From Desulfobacteraceae bacterium (lineage in GTDB: Bacteria; Desulfobacterota; Desulfobacteria; Desulfobacterales; Desulfobacteraceae), in the NCBI GenBank assembly GCA_003354055.1, contig PIVQ01000529.1, forward strand, positions 1 to 5,395: a stretch of DNA of 5,395 nt, written 5' to 3'. Shown here piece after piece: positions 1 to 5,395 of this stretch (positions are counted from its first letter, which is position 1; every line of letters begins with the position of its first letter). The position numbers and the translations under genes are program-made. The notes beneath the pieces are model-generated. The model searched no databases. It worked only from the letters and a program-made list of their open reading frames with translations, and had not been told where the DNA came from.

Positions 1-767
1 CCGTGACCATGGAGCGGGGCAGGGCTTACACCACCATTGATCGCAGGGACGGACGGCGCATAGTAACGGTCTTAGCCGATGTCCGACCCCGCAGCAAAGC
101 CGATCAAGTGATGGCCTCACTAAAGGCCGACACCCTGCCGGCGCTCCTGCAAAAATTCCCCGGTCTTACATTCAGTTTTGAAGGTAAACACGCCGACCGG
201 CGTGAGAGCATGCGCAGCCTGACAATTGGTCTGCTCATAGCTCTGGGAGTTATTTACGGCATGTTGGCGATACCCTTTAATTCCTTTATTCAGCCTGTAA
301 TCATTATGTTGTGTATCCCTTTCGGTCTTGTCGGGGCAGTGATCGGGCATCTGATTATGGGGTATAGCCTGAGTATCATGAGTACTCTTGGCATCGTGGC
401 GCTGTCCGGGGTGGTGATCAACGACGGGCTTGTGCTCATAGATTTTGCCAACCGCAGGCATCGAAACGGACTCAGTGTCCATGCAGCCATTTTAGAGGCA
501 GGTGTCATCCGCTTCCGGCCGATCATGCTGACCACCCTGACGACTTTCGGCGGCCTGGCCCCCATGATTCTCGAAACATCCAAACAGGCAAAGTTTTTAA
601 TACCTATGGCAATTTCCTTAGGGTTTGGGATTGTGTTCGCCACTCTGATCACATTGGTATTGGTACCGTCCTTATACATGATTGTAAATGATTTGCATCA
701 GTTAGTGGGAACACGCGAACTCGATGTCCCGGGAAAAAGCTCTAATGTCGGATTCGCACATGACTAA
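1..767 (+). CDS. RND-family efflux pump inner-membrane permease, C-terminal fragment (5' truncated)
   Basis: C-terminal third of an AcrB-type RND (resistance-nodulation-division) transporter, an inner-membrane proton antiporter that exports substrates with a periplasmic adaptor and an outer-membrane channel. The frame is open to the left edge, with its first full codon at base 3. The GTG there is very unlikely to be the true start, because such permeases are usually about 1,000 residues or more and only about 254 are present. Residues 1-65 (counted from base 3) fit the end of the second periplasmic porter region. Hydrophobic segments at about 71-91, 97-118, 124-148, 173-190 and 199-225 match TM8-TM12. 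Family-typical stretches are GVVINDGLVLIDFANRR, at the position of the AcrB TM10 end, and RFRPIMLTTLTTFGG leading into TM11. After TM12 comes a short hydrophilic tail. The stop is TAA at 765-767. The family is secure, but the substrate (drug, metal or lipid) cannot be told from this part. The gene converges on the PUFA synthase genes, so it is not in their operon. Confidence 0.93.
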   Translation, partial: VTMERGRAYTTIDRRDGRRIVTVLADVRPRSKADQVMASLKADTLPALLQKFPGLTFSFEGKHADRRESMRSLTIGLLIALGVIYGMLAIPFNSFIQPVIIMLCIPFGLVGAVIGHLIMGYSLSIMSTLGIVALSGVVINDGLVLIDFANRRHRNGLSVHAAILEAGVIRFRPIMLTTLTTFGGLAPMILETSKQAKFLIPMAISLGFGIVFATLITLVLVPSLYMIVNDLHQLVGTRELDVPGKSSNVGFAHD

Positions 768-832
768 TGATAACACGTATCAACAATGCCCCGCTACCCG
801 ATAGGGGTAGTGGGGCAGGTTCTCTGATCAGA
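768..832. other. Intergenic spacer between convergent genes
   Basis: This 65-base spacer separates the stop of the RND gene (+) from the stop of pfaD (-). It has no room for a gene. It contains the hairpin at 787-817 and a 10-bp perfect palindrome, TCTGATCAGA, at 823-832, directly abutting the pfaD stop codon. Both genes end here, so no promoter is expected, and no convincing -35/-10 pair was seen. Confidence 0.8.
787..817. terminator. GC-rich hairpin, probable shared transcription terminator
   Basis: The arms TGCCCCG-CTACCC (787-799) and GGGTAG-T-GGGGCA (805-817) pair over 13 positions around a 5-base loop, GATAG. Twelve pairs are Watson-Crick. Position 793/811 is a G-U wobble in plus-strand RNA but a C-A mismatch in minus-strand RNA, so the fold is slightly better for the RND transcript. 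It sits between two converging genes, 19 bases after the RND stop and 15 bases after the end of pfaD. No clear U-tract follows on either strand, so it is not a textbook intrinsic terminator. It may end both transcripts, act with Rho, or protect 3' ends. The structure is seen directly; the role is inferred. Confidence 0.6.
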
Positions 833-2470
833 TTAATGCCTACTTTCTTTTTCAGGTGTATAAACCAAATAATCAGGCGCCAGATAAATTCCCTGCCCGG
901 CAAGGTTTTGAATTCTGTAAAGATATGCCGCACCGGTTAAGATATGTTTTGCAACATCGACAACGGTTCTGTTTTCAGGCGCTTCAAGATAGGAATGTTT
1001 AACCCAGGAATTAAAAGCGCCCATGGACGGGCCGCACCAGATCTGATAATCCATCTCGCGGCCTTTTTCTCCGATATTTGACCACCTTGAAGCAAGACCC
1101 AGATACCACCTGAAGATAAGCGCCATTTTCTTTTTGGGATTATTTTCAGCCTTTTGAATCTGGCTTGGATCACGATGAGTGAAAAAATCCACTGTCATGT
1201 CCCAGATTTCATCAAGGCTTTTTTTAAAAATCTGTTTTTCAATGTTCTCCCGTTCCTTTGCCGGAATTTCTTCAATGGAGTCGTAATCTGAATACAGGTT
1301 GTAAAGCTTCTGTGCTCTCATGGCGAACATGGTGCCGCGTCTTAAAACCTGAAGTTTGACTCCCATCTCAAACATATCCGATGCCGGGGCCATGGTCACA
1401 TCAGCCATGTCTGCGACAGCTAAAAGTCTTTTGGTGTGCTCACAGGAGCCCGATTCAATACAGGCCTGATTCACAGAACCTGTTACCACAAATGCCGCAC
1501 CCATGGAAAAGGCAGCAAGGGCTGCACCCGGCGTTCCGATTCCTCCGCCCACACCAACCCTGAGCGGTTTTTTATAATTATACTTCGCCTGGATTTCATC
1601 CTTTAAGGCAATAATGGATGGAAGCAGAGATACCAGGGGTCTGTTATCCGTATGGCCTCCGGAATCGGCTTCTGCAGTAATATCGTCTGCCATGGGAACC
1701 TGTTTTGCCATTTCAACCTGGTCTTGGGTAATAAGCCCGTCGCGGAAGAGTTCCTGCAGGATTGAATCCGGCGCAGGTTCCATGAATTTTGCGGCCACTT
1801 CGTTTCTTGAAATCTTTGCAATAATTTTATTTTGAATAAGGATTTCGTTTTTCTCACCACGCGCAAGCCCTGCAACCCTGTAATAAACAATATTGGGTGT
1901 GAGCGTTATGAATGCAGCAGCTTCTACACATCTCACCCCATATTTGAGGTATAGGTCAACCGCTGCCTTTTCAAGGGCAGGCTCGAACGGGCTGTGAATA
2001 AAATTAAAGGCATAGGGTCCGTTGGGCAGTTGCTTTTGTATTTTTTGGATGGCCTCTTCAACTCTTGAAGGAACAAGCCCGCCTGCACCAAAAGATCCTA
2101 AGAAACCGGACTTTCCAAGCGCAATGATCATCTCTTCCGAGGCGATGCCGTTTGCCATTGCACCTGCATAATAATTATACTTCGTACCATAATCAGTCCG
2201 GAATTCAGGGTCACCAAGATTTTTCATCCCAAAAGCCTGTGCAAAGCCTGCAATATTTCCCTTGCCAACTCTATAATCAGGTCCGTTTTTTGAGCACTCC
2301 CGGGAGGCACCCAGTTTCCCGTCTTTTGTAACAATATATACCGGGGATGCAGAATCATGGAGCAAGTGTTTTATATCCTTTTTATCAAAGGATATATTTT
2401 TATCGTCAGTCTCCCACCCGAATTCAAAATCTTTGTGATTATTGTTAAGTTTTAACCCGTTTTCAGTCAT
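833..2470 (-). CDS. pfaD: PfaD, trans-acting FMN enoyl reductase of the PUFA synthase
   Basis: Complete 545-residue protein, a usual length for PfaD. It is the separate enoyl reductase subunit of bacterial PUFA synthases. Related to nitronate monooxygenase (2-nitropropane dioxygenase), it has an FMN-binding TIM barrel and reduces the trans-2-enoyl thioester carried on the synthase ACPs. An N-terminal segment with SPVYIVTKDGKLG (42-54) precedes the barrel. Conserved blocks are AGAMANGIAS (102-111), GFLGSFGAGGL (122-132), EADSGGHTDNRP (267-278), VGVGGGIGTPGA (306-317), MGAAFVVTGSVNQ (323-335), ADVTMAPASDMFEMGVKLQV (356-375) and RRGTMFAMRAQKLY (377-390). The glycine-rich blocks probably hold the FMN phosphate. 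The tail, including KKMALIFRWYLGLASRW (447-463) and DYQIWCGPSMGAFNSWV (474-490), is typical of PfaD and absent from ordinary nitronate monooxygenases. The ATG at 2470 is supported by a strong GAGGAGG 8 bases upstream. It follows pfaC after 3 nt and is the last gene of the operon. No frameshift or missing motif is seen. Confidence 0.96.
   Translation of the reverse strand: MTENGLKLNNNHKDFEFGWETDDKNISFDKKDIKHLLHDSASPVYIVTKDGKLGASRECSKNGPDYRVGKGNIAGFAQAFGMKNLGDPEFRTDYGTKYNYYAGAMANGIASEEMIIALGKSGFLGSFGAGGLVPSRVEEAIQKIQKQLPNGPYAFNFIHSPFEPALEKAAVDLYLKYGVRCVEAAAFITLTPNIVYYRVAGLARGEKNEILIQNKIIAKISRNEVAAKFMEPAPDSILQELFRDGLITQDQVEMAKQVPMADDITAEADSGGHTDNRPLVSLLPSIIALKDEIQAKYNYKKPLRVGVGGGIGTPGAALAAFSMGAAFVVTGSVNQACIESGSCEHTKRLLAVADMADVTMAPASDMFEMGVKLQVLRRGTMFAMRAQKLYNLYSDYDSIEEIPAKERENIEKQIFKKSLDEIWDMTVDFFTHRDPSQIQKAENNPKKKMALIFRWYLGLASRWSNIGEKGREMDYQIWCGPSMGAFNSWVKHSYLEAPENRTVVDVAKHILTGAAYLYRIQNLAGQGIYLAPDYLVYTPEKESRH
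2372..2396 (-). repeat. Inverted repeat (10-bp arms) inside the 5' part of pfaD
   Basis: A perfect inverted repeat has arms TATATCCTTT (2372-2381) and AAAGGATATA (2387-2396) around a 5-base spacer, TTATC. On the pfaD mRNA it lies about 75-99 nt after the start codon and encodes roughly residues 25-33 (NISFDKKDI). It could form an AU-rich hairpin early in the message. It may equally be a by-product of the codons for FDKKD in a moderately AT-rich gene. A 19-base part of it recurs exactly in pfaC at 4242-4260. Confidence 0.5.
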
Positions 2471-2473
2471 AGT

Positions 2474-5395
2474 TTAAGCCTCCTCAATCACAAGTGCAAT
2501 TTGCTTAACTTCGTATATCCTGATCTTGTCTTTCCAGAGACTTGCCTTGCCCTTTACCGTAACTTTGTCATCTGTTTTTGTTATCCCGGTAATATGGACT
2601 TCAATGGCCATGGCATCAATTTCAGGACTAATCTGTCCCCTGTATTTCCAGATGATATTATCCTCTACCTGTGTGAATCTGGGGGACTTGAAGCTTGAGC
2701 CCAAATCTTCTTCAAGGGCAAAAACCTGGAGGGCCTGGAATACGGATTCAACCCCTAAAGATCCCGGCATTACGGGGTCTTCAAAGAAATGGCAGTCAAA
2801 AAACCAGTCAGATCTGTTAATGGGCCGGTCCGCATATATATACCCTAAATTCTCTTCTCCGCCGCCTTTGACGATTTTGACCTTGCTTAAGAAATCAAGC
2901 TGGGGATCTGTCAGCCTGTAATGTGGTTTTTCTTTGGTGGTTTTATAAAATTTTCCCCTTGCTTCATCTGATGCAAGATCAATTAAAGTGATGTCACGGG
3001 TCTTCAGGAATTTTTTCTCTGTCATGGGGTGATTGTCGATTCCCTTATCAAGACCCACCTGATCTTCAAGTGCGGATGCGACAAAATAACCAAACGATGC
3101 AGTCCCTTTATAATAATCCATGTCATCGACCTTCATGTTGAACTCAAAGGTCTGGATGATTGTATTTCCCATCGCCATTGTATTTAAAAGGGTGGATTTG
3201 TTAACTATGGTTTTTCCCCTTAGATCAATATCCTTTAAAACCGTTCCTTCACCGTCAAGGTTTCTGAAATAAAAATCAGTATCCGGGGAAATAAGCGTTG
3301 TTCCCATGCAGGCAGAGATAAATCCGCAGGGCTGAAGTGCAATTTCCATGATAATTGAATAGGGCATTACACCGGGATGGGAGTTGTTTTTATAATACCA
3401 TGCATCTTCCGGTACCTCGTATTCGGCAATACAGAAGGCGGGTTTTGAAAAATCACTTCTTTTGCCGTTTACTTCAATCACCCGGGTTGTAAGCTGCAGA
3501 TCACCATTGGGTGTTCTTGGGGCAGTACGGGTATCATAAATTTTAAAATCCGGGCCAAAACATTCTGAGATTTTACCCTTTGCAAAATGCTGCATATGAT
3601 ATTGGGTGTACAGCGCTTTGTCTTCTTTGAAATTCGCAGGTTTTAAAACGTCTGGCGTAGGATTGTTTTTAATAATTTCATTTATTGCATCTGAACCTAA
3701 GGCATATAGATCGTCCTTCTCTTTCTCCACGATCCTTACACCCAGGTCCTTGAAGTCTACAACGATTCTTCCATTGAGAATAATATCAATATCAGCGATT
3801 GCATAGGGCAGGGGAGTTGTGCCTATCTCTTTGACTTCCAGCCTGTAAATAAGTTCTCCCTGCTGTGGTGTTACCTGTCCTCTGCATCTTACCTTCTGGG
3901 GAAGCTCTAAATTGGGTTGAAACCTTGCGTCCGATGTTTTTGTATGCAGCCCCATGTAAAGAAGGAAAAACTGCAGAAGCTGACCGCAGCCTTCGGCCAT
4001 GAGTGAGCCTGCCATAACCTGGTCTCCCTTGAAATGACAGGGAAAATACCAATGGTCGGGATGTAAAATTTTTATACCTTCAACGCTTCCAAGTCCCCAG
4101 GTGCCGCCATTTATATCAACGCTATTGATACCGTCAATCATGAGCATCTTCTTTGATGCAAATCTTAAAGACGGATTCAAACCGCCTCCGTCATAGGCAT
4201 CACCAAAACAGGCCCCGGGATTTCCTTCCACAAGATTCAGCATATCCTTTTTATCAAAGGTTGTTTTGCTGCACTCAAGAAGTGGGGCAAAACTCTTTTT
4301 CTTTATTCTTTTACGGGATTCAAGTTCTTTATCTGAATAGGTGATTCCCTTGCCCGCATCAAGTTCCCCATCTGTAAAGAAACCGGCGCAGCCGCCGTCC
4401 ATTTTAAGCACGAGGCGATCATCGACAAAACACTCGTAACTAAAAAAGAATAAAAGGCTTTCACCGCTTTTTGCAAAAGAGTTTATACTGATATCGTATC
4501 TTAATGTTTCACCTTCCATGGCAATTTCATCCATAAAGGTAAGTGTGCAGTCAAGAAGTCTGTATACCCGATCACCCTTACACTGAAAATCTATTCCGAG
4601 ATATGAGATCAGAAGAAGATCACACTGGCCCGATTCAACGGCAACGGCCCATGGTATCTGGCCGTCAATGGTCATGGGAGAATCAAGGGGGATGTCGTAT
4701 TCCGTGGTCATTTTTGAGGGTTTATACTCGTCCCTTATGCCATCAAGTTTTGTAACACGGCTGACAAGAAGGTATTCTTCCATGGGAAGCCTTACCCGTC
4801 GATTGTACGTATCAATTATTGAATAATCCTCTCCAAAGACCTTTGCAATTTTGCCTTCGGCAAACTCCAGAAGGTCATCGCTGTCCCAAATGACCCCTTT
4901 GTCTTTTACCTTTACTTTTTCCGGTAAAACTTCAATAACAGGAGCCGGTTCTTTTGGGCCTGCGACCTGCCCGCCGGTTTCCTGCCCAGTTGCGGTCAGT
5001 CCAATCTGGATGTCTATGAGTTCTTTGAGTTTTTCAGCGCCCTGTTGCCTTGTCTTTAGAAACACATCATGTGCATTATTCAAAAGGGCGACATTATTCA
5101 TGAAATGATTATCCTGTCTTTTATCTTCCGGTTTTACACGGATTGGTAGATTCTCAGGTGGGGGCATGGGGCTTATTTTCTTCCTGTTTATTTTATGTGA
5201 AGATTTTTTTTCTTTCGGTCTTTGTTTTTCTACTTTTGTTTTCTTTAAGACCCTGGAAAGATACGCCTGGTTCCGATCCGTGCAAATCGTATCGCTTATA
5301 TCCTTTCCTCCTAAACTGATTGATTTCACAAGCAGTTTTCTGGATACTGTTTCCATTTTTTTACGGGTATAAAGGGCTGATAAATCCATATCAAC
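2474..5395 (-). CDS. pfaC: PfaC-type PUFA synthase subunit, tandem dehydratase (DH-DH) C-terminal part, N-terminus outside window
   Basis: Multidomain PUFA synthase subunit carrying the beta-hydroxyacyl-ACP dehydratases that introduce the double bonds. Residues are counted from the ATG at 5389, but two more in-frame codons (Val-Asp) reach the edge without a stop, and VDMDLSALY resembles the end of an acyltransferase domain, so the true start is probably upstream. About 48-72 is a Lys/Arg-rich linker, 73-92 is Pro-rich, and 97-131 is a predicted helix. Four hot-dog units follow: pseudo-DH (about 170-350), DH1 (about 384-558), pseudo-DH (about 596-770) and DH2 (about 822-970). DH1 has FPCHFKGDQVMAGSLMAEGC with His452 and Glu466. 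DH2 has FDCHFFEDPVMPGSLGVES with His867 and Glu881. Both pairs have the 14-residue spacing of FabA His70/Asp84. The pseudo-DH units keep the helix-like PWAVAVESGQ (246-255) and MPYSIIMEIALQ (675-686) but lack the aligned His. The protein ends right after DH2, so there is no C-terminal acyltransferase. The family is secure; what lies in the missing N-terminus (KS, CLF, AT) is inferred. Confidence 0.92.
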   Translation of the reverse strand, partial: VDMDLSALYTRKKMETVSRKLLVKSISLGGKDISDTICTDRNQAYLSRVLKKTKVEKQRPKEKKSSHKINRKKISPMPPPENLPIRVKPEDKRQDNHFMNNVALLNNAHDVFLKTRQQGAEKLKELIDIQIGLTATGQETGGQVAGPKEPAPVIEVLPEKVKVKDKGVIWDSDDLLEFAEGKIAKVFGEDYSIIDTYNRRVRLPMEEYLLVSRVTKLDGIRDEYKPSKMTTEYDIPLDSPMTIDGQIPWAVAVESGQCDLLLISYLGIDFQCKGDRVYRLLDCTLTFMDEIAMEGETLRYDISINSFAKSGESLLFFFSYECFVDDRLVLKMDGGCAGFFTDGELDAGKGITYSDKELESRKRIKKKSFAPLLECSKTTFDKKDMLNLVEGNPGACFGDAYDGGGLNPSLRFASKKMLMIDGINSVDINGGTWGLGSVEGIKILHPDHWYFPCHFKGDQVMAGSLMAEGCGQLLQFFLLYMGLHTKTSDARFQPNLELPQKVRCRGQVTPQQGELIYRLEVKEIGTTPLPYAIADIDIILNGRIVVDFKDLGVRIVEKEKDDLYALGSDAINEIIKNNPTPDVLKPANFKEDKALYTQYHMQHFAKGKISECFGPDFKIYDTRTAPRTPNGDLQLTTRVIEVNGKRSDFSKPAFCIAEYEVPEDAWYYKNNSHPGVMPYSIIMEIALQPCGFISACMGTTLISPDTDFYFRNLDGEGTVLKDIDLRGKTIVNKSTLLNTMAMGNTIIQTFEFNMKVDDMDYYKGTASFGYFVASALEDQVGLDKGIDNHPMTEKKFLKTRDITLIDLASDEARGKFYKTTKEKPHYRLTDPQLDFLSKVKIVKGGGEENLGYIYADRPINRSDWFFDCHFFEDPVMPGSLGVESVFQALQVFALEEDLGSSFKSPRFTQVEDNIIWKYRGQISPEIDAMAIEVHITGITKTDDKVTVKGKASLWKDKIRIYEVKQIALVIEEA
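2479..2485 (-). promoter_or_regulatory. Shine-Dalgarno of pfaD embedded in the end of pfaC
   Basis: On the minus strand GAGGAGG ends 8 bases before the pfaD ATG at 2470. These bases are also the GAG GAG G of the last three pfaC sense codons (Glu-Glu-Ala), just before its TAA stop at 2474-2476. Ribosomes finishing pfaC would release on top of the pfaD start region. This fits translational coupling and fixes the pfaD start. Confidence 0.85.
4242..4260 (-). repeat. 19-base exact copy of a pfaD segment
   Basis: The 19 bases ATATCCTTTTTATCAAAGG (plus strand) occur here and again at 2373-2391 in pfaD, in the same reading frame. Both copies encode Phe-Asp-Lys-Lys-Asp: TFDKKDMLNLV at the start of DH1 in pfaC, and SFDKKDIKHLL near the PfaD N-terminus. 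Only 5 bases of each arm of the pfaD inverted repeat survive here, CCTTT and AAAGG. It is best read as coincidence or as shared codon preference over a similar short peptide, not as a mobile repeat. Confidence 0.4.

Noticed and set aside
120..679. Two minus-strand open frames of 120 and 129 codons
   Set aside because: They lie opposite the strongly conserved RND coding sequence and their products show no recognisable domain or credible RBS.
3..767. A complete gene starting at GTG 3
   Set aside because: The product begins inside the periplasmic region of an RND permease and lacks TM1-TM7, so it is a fragment cut by the window edge.
1381..1890. Open frames overlapping pfaD in other frames, on both strands
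   Set aside because: Low-complexity shadow translations inside a fully conserved PfaD frame.
833..2470. Plain nitronate monooxygenase or FabK-type enoyl reductase
   Set aside because: The length of 545 residues, the PfaD-specific C-terminal tail and the coupling to a tandem-DH subunit all point to PfaD.
2501..5372. Several plus- and minus-strand open frames of 60-131 codons overlapping pfaC
   Set aside because: All lie within the single intact 971-codon frame that carries the dehydratase motifs; none has independent support.
2474..5395. A free-standing tandem dehydratase subunit like thraustochytrid OrfC (DH-DH-ER)
   Set aside because: The C-terminus ends at DH2 with the ER encoded separately, and the open frame with an AT-like end at the right edge suggests a larger fused protein. 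It is not fully excluded until upstream sequence is seen.
1..5395. CRISPR array, tRNA, rRNA, riboswitch, insertion sequence or attachment site
   Set aside because: Coding sequence fills all but 65 bases, and neither regular repeat-spacer structure nor transposase-like sequence was seen.

Overview
The window holds the 3' ends of two gene groups that converge at about position 800. On the plus strand is the C-terminal fragment of an RND-family inner-membrane efflux pump. On the minus strand are the last two genes of a polyunsaturated fatty acid (PUFA) synthase operon: the dehydratase end of a PfaC-type megasynthase subunit, followed by PfaD, the enoyl reductase.

Layout. Bases 1-767 (+) encode an RND permease tail that is cut by the left window edge. 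Bases 768-832 are a short spacer between the convergent genes, carrying a strong GC-rich hairpin and a small perfect palindrome. Bases 833-2470 (-) are a complete pfaD. Bases 2474-5395 (-) are a pfaC-type gene whose reading frame is still open at the right edge. pfaC and pfaD are separated by 3 nt, and the pfaD Shine-Dalgarno sequence lies in the last codons of pfaC, so they are almost certainly co-transcribed and translationally coupled. No RNA gene, CRISPR array, insertion sequence or attachment site was found.

Function. PUFA synthases (Pfa/PUFA-PKS) build long-chain polyunsaturated acids such as EPA or DHA without oxygen-dependent desaturases. The PfaC-type dehydratases remove water from the beta-hydroxyacyl intermediate, and PfaD reduces enoyl intermediates in the cycles where a saturated bond is needed. 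The PfaC portion here contains four hot-dog units in two pairs (pseudo-DH, DH1, pseudo-DH, DH2). Only DH1 and DH2 keep the His and acidic residue of FabA-type dehydratases. Ketosynthase, chain-length factor, acyltransferase, ACP and ketoreductase functions must be encoded to the right of the window, part of them probably in the same polypeptide.

Organism. The protein features point to a Gram-negative bacterium. Moderate GC, lysine-rich proteins and the pfaC-pfaD order suggest a deltaproteobacterial (Desulfobacterota-like) host rather than a GC-rich myxobacterium. This is an inference from general character, not a demonstrated assignment. The system belongs to a known family; what may be new is its host, its product and the domain layout of the missing N-terminal part.
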